The translations under genes were made by a program, and so were the position numbers. The notes below the pieces were generated by a model that was not told where the DNA came from, made no database searches, and saw nothing but the letters and a program-made list of their open reading frames with translations. From Scolanthus callimorphus (taxonomy: Eukaryota > Cnidaria > Anthozoa > Actiniaria > Edwardsiidae): DNA of 64,000 bases. Positions 61,777 through 64,000 of the stretch are shown one piece after another (the first letter of the stretch is position 1; every line of letters starts with the position of its first letter). The stretch lies in contig CM066921.1 of the NCBI GenBank assembly GCA_033964015.1, positions 24,595,355-24,659,354 on the forward strand, written 5' to 3'.

Positions 61777-63339
61777 GTAACAGTCTGGAATAGTTTAGAT
61801 TGTTAAACCAATGAATATGAAAAAAAGTATGGCCTACCAAAATTCGTGACAAGTATTGCGTGACAAAACTTGTTTTATTCGTAAGGCAAAATAACAGATG
61901 TTCATAAAATTTGGCATAGAAACTCGCTAGAGGTAGATAGAAATGACACGAAAAGCATAGAGGGATAGCGATCATAGTTTCAAAGTTAGAAATTGTATGA
62001 CGTCACATGAAAACGATCTATAGAGGATGTGGATGGAATAATTGGACAATCCCTAGTTATGATAACATACTGACAAGTATGTAATGGGAAAACATTACTG
62101 CCCAAGCTGAGGAGGGCTAGTGATGATACTCACGTGACAGTTTCGGAGGATGCTGTTTTATACCAAGTTGTTTGGCGTACTGTCGGAGAGCACTTAGCAC
62201 AGCACCACCTACAATGTACAACAACACAACAAGGATAGCTTTCCTAGTACAAATAAAATAGTACAAGTGTACGGAGCAAACCCATATTTGCATGCTCCTA
62301 AGAAATACTAATTATTTAAGTTTTACACGTAAAATTTGTGACTAACTCGGTGATAGAATATCTCAGGTACCTAGGATTGATGCAAGCTTTTGTTCAACCA
62401 CAGTAGTTCCTTTGCATTTCTTACCTAAAGTCGGCCCAGCTAACAAGGCTTGTACAAGGTCGGAGAACTCTGAACTGTCTTTTGCATGTCTGTGAAGGGC
62501 AGTCTATAAACAATCGAGAACAAAAACAAAATCACAGGTTACATGATTAGGAAGTTTGGCAACCTTCAGACACTTAGGAGGCCATCACGTGACATTGACG
62601 TTCACGCGACTTGCGAGGTAAACATCCTCGGGAATCCAGGGCGGGGCGGCAATTTTCCCTTTCGTAAACCATCGTTTCCTTTTGGACGGCACTTCACGTA
62701 TAGTTTCGTTGTCTCAGTAAAGGTAACAGGAAAACAATCATATATTAATTCTACCCTGTTTAGAAGGCTTAACCCTAACTGGTAACCCGATTAATAACCC
62801 AAACCCTAACTAGCATGCATAGTGAACTCGCTGGGTTTGAGGTGCTTTTTAGTTGGGGAATGATAATGACTAATAGCCCCAAGGGATCAGAAATGGCAAC
62901 GACCTTTCTGAAATGGCATCGACCGTTCAGAGACGACCGTTCTAAAAGGCAACTGTCAGCCTCCATTTTGTCAGCCTAGCAACATACCGAGACAGAGAAA
63001 GCATCTATTTCCATCGGCTGATTTAGGGAATGTAGTACATATTTTCGATTGAATTCGATAAATGAATAATAAAACTTTGTTTTTAGAAGATTTCTACACG
63101 TAATTCGTTGTCTGATATCGACTGAAATCAATAACAAAAGAGTGGCTGACAAGGGCTCTTTAAGGGAAACTAGCGGCAGCGCGGTCCCACGGTGCAAATG
63201 TGTGCGCAGGAGTCCGAAGAGGATGTGGCTGTTGACGAACCTGTCTTGCCATGAGCAGTCTGAACACGGCAGTAGAGAAGGCGATATTGGTGAATATAGA
63301 CCTTGTGACGTCATCACCACAACTCGGGTCACGTAGTAA
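20389..63339 (-). CDS. INTS1: INTS1, Integrator complex subunit 1 (C-terminal third, 18 exons)
   Basis: INTS1 is the large helical scaffold subunit of the nuclear Integrator complex, which binds RNA polymerase II and cleaves snRNA and other nascent transcripts. I identified it by comparing translated exons, in order, with human INTS1 as I remember it. Diagnostic stretches are VDWFEIMDPEIV, RAALDFLWTCFHIPRLWQGR, RRLPLLLLCC, HPMLLLR+HLPMTAALLRGR, LGILDLLRPHVF, VLKILVDIDE and the C-terminus TLQLINMEN. The 18 exons total 2347 nt (about 782 codons); human INTS1 is about 2190 residues, so this is the C-terminal third. The protein is expected to be an alpha-helical repeat with no catalytic residues. 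Exon phases match at every junction except e17-e18, where about 36 codons are not located. Introns run from about 0.2 to 12 kb and hold nearly all the mobile DNA in the window. Identity is secure; exact ends rest on GT/AG sites and phase. Confidence 0.9.
20591..21023. mobile_element. MITE-like inverted-repeat element in the last INTS1 intron
   Basis: Left ctgattttcatccgccacgg...ttcctatcttcgcgtctgat is mirrored by right atcagacgcggagataggaa...gtagcggatgagaatcag. About 433 bp. Confidence 0.82.
21078..21562. mobile_element. Probable MITE
   Basis: Ends gcctactccggg and gacacggagtaggc are inverse, with inner agatcgcctaagattgc pairing with gcaatcttagg. About 485 bp. Confidence 0.6.
21655..21761. 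repeat. Short inverted repeat
   Basis: ggtgattaataattcatagg pairs with cctattgaattattaatcacc across about 60 bp. Confidence 0.8.
22170..22345. mobile_element. MITE family A, left part
   Basis: tgctatgcgacctcaaaatt cactgttgcgattgg matches the family left end. The matching right end lies at 23690-23793, so later sequence may have been inserted. Confidence 0.65.
22423..23012. repeat. Diverged direct duplication
   Basis: Both 22500-22575 and 22935-23012 contain gttggaaaagattc, gggctaagttctaattcaa and aagcgaggga-aaagccg. They are a local duplication with no coding role seen. Confidence 0.65.
23690..23793. mobile_element. MITE family A, right part
   Basis: ccgaatccagcgttttggtt and ttttgaggtcgcgcagtgat match the family right half. 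It probably completes the piece at 22170. Confidence 0.65.
23897..24127. mobile_element. Hairpin MITE
   Basis: Left taccattttcaagctaccgt...cagcaaactttttt is mirrored by aaaaaagtttgctg...tatggtagct, with inner arms cgttttgtcg / cgacaaaacg and gattggctg / cagccaatc. Confidence 0.82.
24125..24186. mobile_element. MITE family A, right-end fragment
   Basis: The family right end (ttttgaggtcgcgtagcaat gcatacagtgg) directly abuts the hairpin element at 23897-24127. Confidence 0.65.
24763..24977. repeat. 15-bp minisatellite
   Basis: About 14 copies of aatgttggtacaata with point differences. It creates spurious frames rich in YQHYCTN on the minus strand. Confidence 0.92.
25019..25942 (-). CDS. Candidate small two-exon gene nested in an INTS1 intron
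   Basis: I do not recognise this protein. A putative first coding exon (25827-25942, 116 nt) starts MPPKRVPKSVDEEAKFFQET and ends LLSLLEKEDA with donor gtaaat in phase 2. A possible second exon (25019-25079, acceptor attagatacag) continues in frame, RDEKSVERDQERRQRPNADY, to TAA, for about 58 residues. The product would be short, highly charged and without signal peptide or membrane segment. A CCAAT box in minus orientation (26060-26064) lies about 120 bp upstream of the ATG. It is on the INTS1 strand, so it could instead be an alternative exon or chance. The first exon looks protein-like; the second is weaker. Confidence 0.35.
26274..26371. repeat. Perfect 31-bp inverted repeat
   Basis: Arms 26274-26304 and 26341-26371 are exact inverses (gatccttcatatatggtaca... 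/ ...tgtaccatatatgaaggatc) around a 36-bp spacer. Each arm contains the palindrome acactatagtgt. Confidence 0.92.
26372..27216. other. INTS1 intron, AT-rich, nothing recognised
   Basis: No conserved frame or repeat pair was recognised beyond a short (ATA)n tract near 26925-26942. Confidence 0.5.
27217..27472. mobile_element. MITE family C, TTAA-ended
   Basis: Starts TTAAAAGGGGCTCTCGCACG, ends CGAGAGCCCCTTTAA, with ataactcaaat and gcaatccaattccatc inside, shared with the copy at 36998-37238. Confidence 0.85.
28073..28630. mobile_element. MITE-like element in INTS1 intron
   Basis: aaagtgcatatcacccctga aaagagcgaaatggg at the left is inverted at the right end (gcgctcttttcaggggtgat type, ending gcacttt). 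About 558 bp. Confidence 0.85.
29145..29236 (-). CDS. INTS1: INTS1 exon e17
   Basis: Exon of 92 nt, 30 codons plus two bases. The acceptor is ccccctccag and the donor gtacta. The peptide PELTRLMSDSNCTCRTKAHT and RHVRQNP matches human TNLQRLMSSAEECCRNLA and MQNSP. It ends in a phase that e18 cannot accept, so at least one exon is missing after it. Confidence 0.9.
29381..29605. repeat. 16-bp minisatellite upstream of INTS1 exon e17
   Basis: About 14 copies of ttttgagtgagatgag, some with tttaga. It lies about 145 bp intronic of the e17 acceptor. Confidence 0.92.
30027..30178. mobile_element. MITE ending 15 bp from the INTS1 e16 donor
   Basis: Ends taagggttggttttcagta and agtgaaaaccaaccctta are inverse. 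The interior is rich in cttatgcttacgcttatg repeats. Confidence 0.85.
30194..30264 (-). CDS. INTS1: INTS1 exon e16
   Basis: Exon of 71 nt: two bases complete a glutamate codon, then 23 codons to phase 0. The acceptor is aaccgttctag and the donor gtaagt. The peptide VLKILVDIDETSKRKVDILQ then HFV matches human LLEVLSDIDEMSRRRPEIL. A MITE ends about 15 bp into the downstream intron. Confidence 0.92.
30850..31392. mobile_element. TA-flanked MITE (mariner-like ends)
   Basis: Ends cagtcgaagctctc and gagagcttcgactg are inverse, each flanked by TA (30848-30849 and 31393-31394). Internal copies of ggtcgcttacgagagc occur in both orientations. Confidence 0.85.
31487..31735. repeat. CAA/ACA-rich simple repeat
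   Basis: Imperfect acaacaa and aataacaacaac units in the INTS1 e15-e16 intron. A similar tract is at 30455-30580. Confidence 0.88.
31776..31944. repeat. (ATCACC)n microsatellite
   Basis: About 24 exact hexamer units. In the minus strand it gives the spurious VMVMVM tail of a frame that starts in INTS1 exon e15. Confidence 0.95.
31991..32211 (-). CDS. INTS1: INTS1 exon e15
   Basis: Exon of 221 nt: one base completes an asparagine codon, then 73 codons, then one base. The acceptor is ccttctcttag and the donor gtgaga. It encodes DLLHKFPDLAPLKCLVSALS then VPNTH, and WTPAQLAPAVQQLSP near its end; human has LKSLLAGLSLPS and LTAAEMAPYMKRLS. A hexanucleotide microsatellite starts about 45 bp into the downstream intron. 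Confidence 0.92.
32839..32966 (-). CDS. INTS1: INTS1 exon e14
   Basis: Exon of 128 nt, 42 codons plus two bases. The acceptor is tttgttccag and the donor gtaagt. The peptide SPCLGQKELAGITAKFSEFL and YHYCTGCPDEAYPVLQ matches human LAAFINKFVQFIHKY in position. Confidence 0.9.
33191..33355. mobile_element. MITE-like element with G/C runs
   Basis: Ends agggaccgttcattttttat and ataaaaaatgaacggtccct are inverse. The interior repeats tatttttttgggtgac twice. Confidence 0.85.
33802..33855 (-). CDS. INTS1: INTS1 exon e13
   Basis: Short exon of 54 nt, 18 codons, phase 0 at both ends. The acceptor is gtatcggcag and the donor gtgaga. The peptide is FIESGLRETLEVFFDLIE. It fills exactly the spacing between e12 and e14 in the human alignment, where the human protein has ALWDCLLSFIRLLL. 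Confidence 0.85.
33856..35006. other. INTS1 intron, nothing recognised
   Basis: No conserved frame; AT-rich with short decayed segments resembling 28690-28800. Confidence 0.5.
35007..35227. mobile_element. MITE family B, complete copy
   Basis: Ends cattctcgtacccagagctc and gagctctgggtaagagaatg are inverse. The interior has gcatgcgcag and cgcgcatgcgtcagtggctg. Confidence 0.9.
35960..36241. mobile_element. MITE family A, complete copy in INTS1 intron
   Basis: Ends ttaccactgtatgcattgct and agcaatgcatacagtggtaa are exact inverses. Internal gcgattggcga repeats match the copy at 16654-16881. Total about 282 bp. Confidence 0.88.
36608..36788. mobile_element. MITE-like long inverted repeat
   Basis: Left aatggtccatacttagcagt...ggatagttgagagcac is mirrored at the right by gtgctctctcaactatcc...gctaagcatggaccatt, arms about 60 bp. 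Confidence 0.88.
36881..37001. mobile_element. TTAA-ended MITE next to family C copy
   Basis: Starts ttaaaagcccatcatcaacc and ends ggttgatgatgggcctttaa, inverse of each other. It shares the TTAA with the adjacent family C copy. Confidence 0.8.
36998..37238. mobile_element. MITE family C, second copy
   Basis: Starts TTAAAGAGGCACTCGCACG and ends CGTGCGAGTGCCCCTTTAA; the internal gcaatccaattccatcctct matches family C. It ends 57 bp from INTS1 exon e12. Confidence 0.85.
37295..37439 (-). CDS. INTS1: INTS1 exon e12
   Basis: Exon of 145 nt that completes the split arginine codon of e11 and runs 48 codons to phase 0. The acceptor is gttgatgcag and the donor gtgaat. The peptide HLPMTAALLRGRVHLTSKEF and LGILDLLRPHVFTRDK is almost collinear with human HLPMIAALLHGRTHLNFQEF and LGLLELLQPHVF. 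Confidence 0.95.
37960..38077. repeat. Short inverted repeat
   Basis: gcatgatagtgagatttg pairs with caaatctcactatcatgc across a 75-bp spacer. Confidence 0.85.
38130..38406. mobile_element. MITE-like inverted repeat
   Basis: tatacacctatttcaattaa cgttgctctgcaaa is mirrored by tttgcagagcaacgttaatt gaaacaggtgtat; arms continue through accatgaaccatgc. Confidence 0.85.
38463..38709. mobile_element. MITE-like element
   Basis: Ends ctaaactaggaaacatgtag cgcgcaacatg and ttgcgcgctacatgtgtcct agtttag are inverse. Confidence 0.82.
38834..39769 (-). repeat. 78-bp minisatellite derived from the INTS1 e11 donor boundary (12 copies)
   Basis: Twelve units of 78 bp. On the minus strand each holds the last 30 nt of exon e11 (gctgccacacacccgatgtt then attactaag) and the first 48 nt of the intron (gtaagatggagtc...). 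The genuine exon end is the unit at 39740-39769. Because 78 is a multiple of three, long frames stay open on both strands; these are by-products. Most units keep aag|gtaaga or aag|gtatga; one unit (near 39190) has aaa|gtgaga and one (near 39505) has lost two bases at the donor. Confidence 0.93.
39740..39873 (-). CDS. INTS1: INTS1 exon e11, 3' end amplified into a 78-bp minisatellite
   Basis: Exon of 134 nt, 44 codons plus two bases, starting in phase 0. The acceptor is ttttcttcag and the donor gtaaga. It encodes LDVLCHRVLTTMAE through LCRKIAATHPMLLL, matching human LDGLIHRFITLL and CRKLAVAHPLLLL. Its last 30 nt plus 48 nt of intron are the unit of the array at 38834-39769. Reading through the donor gives an immediate TAA, so only the first donor of the array yields a functional join to e12. 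Confidence 0.92.
41445..41449. repeat. Target site duplication CTCGT, left
   Basis: CTCGT directly precedes the left LTR and recurs after the right LTR at 47271-47275. Within the host 128-bp repeat the uninterrupted sequence reads atctcgt, confirming a clean insertion. Confidence 0.92.
41450..41685 (-). repeat. BEL 3' LTR (236 bp)
   Basis: Starts TGTTTAGGACG and ends TTCATAACA on the plus strand, so it has TG...CA termini in element orientation. It matches the other LTR base for base by eye except for one fewer T in a T run (8 versus 9). Confidence 0.95.
41686..41695 (-). promoter_or_regulatory. BEL polypurine tract
   Basis: The minus strand reads cgggtggggg directly before the 3' LTR, the expected place and composition for plus-strand priming. 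Confidence 0.65.
41789..46996 (-). CDS. BEL/Pao Gag-Pol polyprotein, intact, 1735 aa
   Basis: One uninterrupted frame. Approximate residue positions: Gag-like DUF1759-type region about 130-290; Cys/His knuckles about 341-403; aspartic protease DSGSETTLIR at about 470; BEL-type reverse transcriptase with catalytic GDVSD near 801 and FVDD near 879; RNase H with acidic residues in CDAS (1060), RGEL (1103) and SDS (1135); integrase zinc domain with HAGVEHV about 1374 and CPLCHR about 1404; DDE core with D in CVGLDYAG (1440), MSDNGS (1502) and E in GGAWEALV (1553); C-terminal DUF5641-like segment with GDLVLIVEHD. The peptidase A17/DUF1759 organisation is typical of BEL/Pao. Length and motif completeness suggest a potentially active copy. 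It is an endogenous retroelement, with no envelope-like frame seen. Confidence 0.95.
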   Translation of the reverse strand: MPETQPNVEKCPEKCRAKRKVVKSNCTRNINKIKEFIPDKGNQSKVRQFAKNLEEVRVKAREITAELEELDPEQIEADGNWLQDLEEAVSEIMGEVTDYLNDNSKPGATNSSVINPIVSGNSSKSGLKGVQVPVFGGNRENWPYFWGIFKSLVHENKALSEPVKLAHLNNSLTDNVKIVISCLTGGPGDYDKAIKLLEERFGDPRDVVEAHLNRITDWPTIKNDDRTGFEGFADALQAAVFALDNPTFQHELKSLPLCTQLVRKLPVAERDEWVRQVERDQVQEDLKGLAVWAQARSKTLRMRERYNELPAAKGVSQQKRPQQKGQPRYQTMHADIKPQRKCALCEKDHPEQKCPTLLAATVDKRWQMVKEKRVCFGCLRGGHQRRQCTRSNKCGVGDCERGHHYLLHSFTPKQPPEEPLVVELPQGNKGVHCGKAQASTPSVNKVALKTVAVPFASDSGQVIMGLVLLDSGSETTLIRTGFAKQLGVSGPRQNLTVDTVGGVSTTVKSERVHLPFASSTVKGTVCAWTMKSICAPVDAVDWSEVKRRCAHLRDVPIENTGNGTVDVLLGLDAAALMAPLEVRRGGVTEPYAEKTPLGWVIAGPVLTSGGEGKRVLRARVSEIEDDTNHQLRMFWDVDTFGVRVEESPPYSRSEQKALDALEKSCRRVESGYELALLWKPNRPPLPDNYTTALSRLESVERRLRKNPELAQGYSKAISAYVEKGFARKLSDEERAGDTEQWLLPHHPVLSPHKPLPRIVFDSAAMHDGICLNDCLEAGPSLHNDLPGILMRFRERPVALAGDVSDMFCHVRLRPEDRKYHRYLWRDLETDRPPDVYEMNCLVFGDKSSPCEANFAVQRTADDNKEQWPDAAAAIKRDIFVDDLYTTCESVEEAVKLRKDVTALMAEGGFPMRKWMSSSTEVLATVPEAERAVPNEALEMGELPQGRALGVRWDPQTDTLGFAFAHVDRPPAQATKRGILKKLAGLYDPLGWASPYVVRAKVMLQRTWSRGIDWDDILPPNLFSEWNKWEQEMSALKSFIVPRYIYSQPRKLWKKQLAVFCDASEEACAAAAYIRATSTDGEVTCHLVVAKTRLMPLKPISIPRGELMACQLAVRLAKAACVQLSLSMRNVIYLSDSTTALWWIRGEPRNFKPFVANRVAEVLTESDPIQWHHVRTELNIADIATRGTSASDIQGQSIWIQGPEFLRLPVQAWPIDEVQTTAPPSEKAEMRKKVLRVQQETVAPLTDPAAYSSWLKLRRVTAWILRFRYNLRNRDKHKSGALSIEELKAAELYWIKWAQKDRFASEIESLLKGHPVSRTSRIASLDPQLVNGVLRVGGRIDRADVPWEVKHPIILDHGHDVTRLIVIDYHRKLIHAGVEHVFNHLRERFWILRGRAEVKNCTVKCPLCHRRRVQPITQKMSDLPAVRLAGVSTPFKCVGLDYAGPFQVRIGRNRVEKRYLCLFTCLHMRAVHLEVAHSLDTDSFIMALHRFRARRGNPVRIMSDNGSNFVGAERELREALEELSQERITDELSVHGVEWNFNPPDGPWFGGAWEALVKSTKRAMKVMLGNVLTVDEVFRTVIAEAESVLNSRPLVYGGSMSSPTDVSVLTPNHFLHGCASANYAPGEFNERDMSLRRRWRHSQYLADQFWRRWRREYVPHLVQRSKWRTIKRNLRRGDLVLIVEHDVPRGKWRLGRVLAPIASADGLVRSAEVATKKGTLIRPVGKLALLEASQEQ
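47013..47030 (-). promoter_or_regulatory. BEL primer binding site
   Basis: On the minus strand, three bases after the 5' LTR, the sequence reads TGGTCCTTCGTAGCCG. It starts with TGG, as expected for pairing with the CCA end of a tRNA. I did not assign the tRNA species. Confidence 0.65.
47034..47270 (-). repeat. BEL 5' LTR (237 bp)
   Basis: Second LTR, next to the ATG side of the polyprotein, which begins 37 bp inside. It should hold the promoter and the start of the transcript. The only difference seen from the 3' LTR is one extra T. Confidence 0.95.
47271..47275. repeat. Target site duplication CTCGT, right
   Basis: Second copy of the 5-bp target site; the host repeat resumes here as ctcgtcaagagaagac. 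Confidence 0.92.
47541..48561. other. INTS1 e10-e11 intron, nothing firm
   Basis: Short plus-strand frames here (for example EICLQKAREYKTMSEPYL near 47570-47655) look mildly protein-like but lack a recognisable family or partner exons. Confidence 0.4.
48562..49001. mobile_element. MITE-like element in INTS1 intron
   Basis: Ends ttagcctagtttccatatag and ctttatggaaactaggctta are inverse, followed by paired cttatctgtcgtatctg / cagatacgacagataag. About 440 bp. Confidence 0.87.
49002..49999. other. INTS1 intron, nothing firm
   Basis: Contains gggagggtca and tgaccagtcccttag motifs that resemble MITE ends. No complete pair could be assigned. Confidence 0.4.
50000..50342. mobile_element. Large palindromic MITE-like element
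   Basis: tctgtttcttgctgaaactt...ctcagttctatcaatcaaa is mirrored by ttgattgatagaactgag...aagtttcagcaagaaacaga, arms about 150 bp with mismatches around a short centre. Confidence 0.88.
50343..51754. other. INTS1 intron with G/C homopolymers
   Basis: C runs near 50676-50690 and 51072-51083 and a 27-base G run at 50809-50835. No gene recognised; run lengths may be assembly-sensitive. Confidence 0.6.
51755..51801. mobile_element. Isolated right end of element H
   Basis: The sequence gggagctccgcttttagcca and gtggctaaatctatatatta matches the right end of copy 1 at 6647-6685. Confidence 0.7.
51999..52248 (-). CDS. INTS1: INTS1 exon e10
   Basis: Exon of 250 nt: one base completes an arginine codon, then 83 codons, phase 0 at the end. 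The acceptor is tttattttag and the donor gtaagt. It encodes AAQELVGKMIARRLPLLLLC and CHGNEEQ, matching human QARLPLLLSCCCGDDE. An inverted-repeat fragment ends about 12 bp into the downstream intron. The next exon is over 12 kb away, beyond the BEL element. Confidence 0.93.
52306..52804. mobile_element. Probable MITE in INTS1 e9-e10 intron
   Basis: Ends ttagggagcggtcattatta and aaataatgaccggtccctta are near-inverse. About 500 bp, no coding frame. Confidence 0.75.
52854..52929 (-). CDS. INTS1: INTS1 exon e9
   Basis: Exon of 76 nt joining e8 through a split glycine codon and e10 through a split arginine codon. The acceptor is tgcttcag and the donor gtgagc. The peptide is MSIEMVETMIAHSNTDG then SDTELNL. 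Confidence 0.85.
53226..53410. mobile_element. MITE family B, partial copy
   Basis: Has the family right half (agcctcccccgcgaggtgaa...gggtacgagaatg) and gacgcatgcgcgagatttgg; the left terminal part is missing. Confidence 0.85.
53784..53895 (-). CDS. INTS1: INTS1 exon e8
   Basis: Exon of 112 nt starting in phase 0 and ending with one base. The acceptor is gggattattgcag and the donor gtaaac. The peptide starts ADFEMPVLSLAPGQVCLVTS and continues LILAELKAEVEDFLHHK, matching human SLVELILAEAE. Confidence 0.9.
54373..54484 (-). CDS. INTS1: INTS1 exon e7
   Basis: Exon of 112 nt: one base completes an arginine codon, then 37 codons, ending in phase 0. The acceptor is ttttttccag and the donor gtgaga. 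It encodes RAALDFLWTCFHIPRLWQGR followed by DQKS, very close to the human LDFLWACIHVPRIWQGRDQ segment. Confidence 0.93.
54566..54626. repeat. Near-perfect palindrome
   Basis: atacaatccatgcaatcatt atcatttt is mirrored immediately by aatgataatcattgcatgga ttgtat; it would cruciform or fold as RNA. Confidence 0.85.
54968..57006 (-). repeat. 68-bp minisatellite derived from the INTS1 e6 donor boundary (30 copies)
   Basis: About 2039 bp, 30 units of 68 bp. On the minus strand each unit is a copy of the last 60 nt of exon e6 (gtacagta...ataccag) followed by the first 8 nt of its intron (gtatgnnn). The exon end itself (56947-57006) is the first unit. Units differ mainly at a few sites (tagaatcc/tagactct, tcttgtag/tcctgtag, ctaatcc/cttgtcc). 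Most retain cag|gtatg, a credible 5' splice site. Confidence 0.93.
56947..57099 (-). CDS. INTS1: INTS1 exon e6, 3' end amplified into a 68-bp minisatellite
   Basis: Exon of 153 nt: one base completes a codon, then 50 codons, then two bases. The acceptor is tgttcatcag and the donor gtatgg. The peptide contains SYLLSSLTHRCQYSTL and ILGQDIINT, matching the human YLLTLFTHQSSWPTL region in position and spacing. The frame runs without a break into e7, giving ILGQDIINTR then LNPRAALDFLW. The last 60 nt of this exon plus 8 nt of intron are the repeat unit of the array at 54968-57006, so the real donor is the first of about 30 donor-like copies. Confidence 0.85.
57177..57396. mobile_element. MITE family B, complete copy
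   Basis: Ends attctcgaacccagagctcc and gagctctgggtacgagaat are inverse; the interior matches the other copies. It lies between INTS1 exons e5 and e6, 78 bp upstream of the e6 acceptor. Confidence 0.9.
57841..58147 (-). CDS. INTS1: INTS1 exon e5
   Basis: Exon of 307 nt, the largest found. It begins with two bases of a split valine codon and ends two bases into the next. The acceptor is ttcatttcag and the donor gtaaga. It encodes VISKLRHHKPRLLEDF through GLFVDWFEIMDPEIVE and QLLF. The LFVDWFEIMDPEIV segment is close to the human LLVDWLEMLDPEVV segment and was the first clear INTS1 signature. Confidence 0.92.
58602..58627. repeat. (AAT)n microsatellite, LINE tail
   Basis: About eight repeats of ATA/AAT at the 3' end of the LINE. 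Confidence 0.85.
58998..59690 (-). pseudogene. LINE reverse transcriptase, C-terminal fragment
   Basis: Open frame with SYADDTQLYLS at its upstream edge, followed by WMAAHQLMLNDSKTEF, NLGSWFDTSMTMNTHIGKVC and a helical thumb/connection region ending GRYTLRSS. The upstream palm is in another frame, so this cannot give a working protein. Confidence 0.85.
59630..60393 (-). pseudogene. LINE reverse transcriptase, fingers and palm fragments
   Basis: Two overlapping frames. One (59989-60393) carries DPIPTWLTKKCVHEL, VPDEWKVALIRPLLKK and FRPVSNLSLVSKT, then shifts frame. The other (59630-59992) carries LLDLSAAFDTIDH and GVPQGSCLGPVLF, then shifts again before YADD. Confidence 0.85.
60422..60596. 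repeat. Degenerate TATCG/TGTCG repeat abutting the INTS1 e4 donor
   Basis: Imperfect 5- to 10-bp repeats of the type agtatcgaat and tgtcgtatcg fill the interval and end within a few bases of the e4 donor at 60598. It looks like an old simple repeat, more decayed than the two minisatellites. Confidence 0.75.
60599..60727 (-). CDS. INTS1: INTS1 exon e4
   Basis: Exon of 129 nt whose first two bases complete a proline codon; it ends one base into the next codon. The acceptor is gcttctttag and the donor gttagt. The peptide includes KELLASLAGKDD and VRQFVSSAKQQP. A degenerate TATCG-type repeat tract lies immediately intronic of the donor. Confidence 0.8.
60728..62133. other. INTS1 e3-e4 intron, nothing firm
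   Basis: Contains ggcgccatcttgg and aagatggccgcc (61401-61437) in inverse orientation, and diverged inverted motifs (cacactagtggtctattgtc near 61528 and similar at 51950-51975) suggesting a MITE remnant. No exon seen. Confidence 0.45.
62134..62208 (-). CDS. INTS1: INTS1 exon e3
   Basis: Exon of 75 nt that completes a split glycine codon and ends one base into the next codon. The acceptor is cattgtag and the donor gtgagt. The peptide is GAVLSALRQYAKQLGIK followed by QHPPKLS, consistent with a helical repeat of INTS1. Confidence 0.75.
62425..62503 (-). CDS. INTS1: INTS1 exon e2
   Basis: Exon of 79 nt, starting in phase 0 and ending with one base of the next codon. The acceptor is tttatag and the donor gtaaga. 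The peptide runs from TALHRHAKDS to LLAGPT followed by L, and joins e3 in frame to give a glycine. Confidence 0.75.
63241..63339 (-). CDS. INTS1: INTS1 exon e1 (first visible)
   Basis: Exon of 99 nt, 33 codons, phase 0 at both ends. The acceptor reads tatcag and the donor gttcgt. The translation begins LLRDPSCGDDVTRSIFTN and ends RLLMARQ. It is the most upstream exon seen; earlier exons lie beyond 64000. Assignment to INTS1 rests on order and phase with e2 rather than on a remembered alignment. Confidence 0.75.
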
Positions 63340-64000
63340 CTGATAAAATATAAAGCGAAAACAACAAGTCAAAAATTCAGCTATTTCAAGAAACGTTGTC
63401 GGTAGGGAATATGGGTAAAGTGCTAACAAAGCAATACAAATATATATAGATATCTCAGAGCACTCTTTTAGTCCCTTATTCACGATTCGTTTTCTTATTC
63501 TCTCACAGTTTAACACCTGTTCCTGTAGTGCTGTAGTGTGGTCGCGTTTGCTCCGAAAACCTTTATTGAATTAGCTGTATATCCATCATTGAATTCATCT
63601 TCATAATTTAGGACTCAGTTCTGATTTGTATTGCACTATTTTTTCGTAACGTTTGTGTTTGTGTGGGCCAAACCGTATTTTCTTAATTGTTCTGGAATTT
63701 TAGCCTCGAATTTAATTAACATTGCTTTGAGAATGAAGTCTAATATCACGTGGAAAATAACAGGGACTGACATACTTGTGAATGGTAAGGTGTGATACAG
63801 TTTAATTATTATTATCATCATTACATAACAAAATACATTATATCACTATAAGTATAGCGGAATGCAGTAGCAAAGATTAAACAGAAAATTAAGAGGTCGC
63901 TTATGTTCCTATATTTATTTTTTCGGTTGCTCACGCTTCAACAACTTTCCCCAGGCAATAAATTAACTAGTCTGGGAACAAGACTTGTACTTATCAATGC
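63340..64000. other. INTS1 intron upstream of e1, no exon recognised
   Basis: A minus-strand frame at 63640-63780 (FHVILDFILKAMLIKFEAKI) looks somewhat protein-like but has no convincing donor and ends at a stop, so I do not call an exon. Confidence 0.4.

Noticed and set aside
62770..62812. Telomere-like ttaaccctaact / aaccctaact
   Set aside because: Only two or three imperfect TTAACCC-type units are present, interrupted by other sequence. No telomeric array.
63636..63821. Possible INTS1 exon upstream of e1
   Set aside because: The peptide looks plausible, but no good donor precedes the stop and no match to INTS1 was recalled.

Overview
This is eukaryotic (metazoan) DNA: a repeat-packed stretch with one conserved, many-exon gene on the minus strand. 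Small exons with canonical GT-AG introns, dense short inverted-repeat elements, a BEL/Pao LTR retrotransposon and a CR1/L2-like LINE fit an anthozoan cnidarian. A stony coral is my best guess, from the general look of the repeat families, not from any search.

Main gene. I recognise INTS1 (Integrator complex subunit 1). Eighteen minus-strand exons between 63339 and 20389 carry the C-terminal third of the protein (about 780 codons) to the stop. Splice phases agree at every junction except the last, where roughly 36 codons (one or more exons) could not be located between 29144 and 20499. The N-terminal two thirds lie beyond 64000. The open reading frames of this gene are short and broken by introns, so it is easy to miss.

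Most unusual observation. Two long minisatellites in INTS1 are amplifications of its own exon/intron boundaries. A 68-bp unit (about 30 copies, 54968-57006) is the last 60 nt of exon e6 plus the first 8 nt of the following intron. A 78-bp unit (12 copies, about 38834-39769) is the last 30 nt of exon e11 plus the first 48 nt of its intron. Each array therefore presents a series of copies of the real 5' splice site. In both, only the exon-proximal donor keeps the reading frame; any distal donor adds a stop codon. A third degenerate repeat tract abuts the donor of exon e4.

Mobile DNA. A complete BEL/Pao element (41450-47270) has 236/237-bp LTRs that appear to differ only by one base in a T run, a CTCGT target duplication, and an intact 1735-codon polyprotein. 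It sits in the e10-e11 intron of INTS1, in sense orientation, inside an older DNA element carrying 128-bp tandem repeats full of CRE and E-box palindromes; another copy of that older element lies at 5075-6680. A decayed LINE (58590-60415) lies in the e4-e5 intron. At least two dozen MITE-like inverted-repeat elements fill introns and the downstream region, several ending at TTAA or TA.

Layout. 1-20010: gene-poor flank downstream of INTS1, with tandem repeats, hairpins, MITEs and a compound inverted/tandem duplication at 13.2-16.5 kb. 20389-63339: INTS1, with a possible small two-exon nested gene at 25.0-25.9 kb. 63340-64000: intron sequence upstream of the first visible INTS1 exon.
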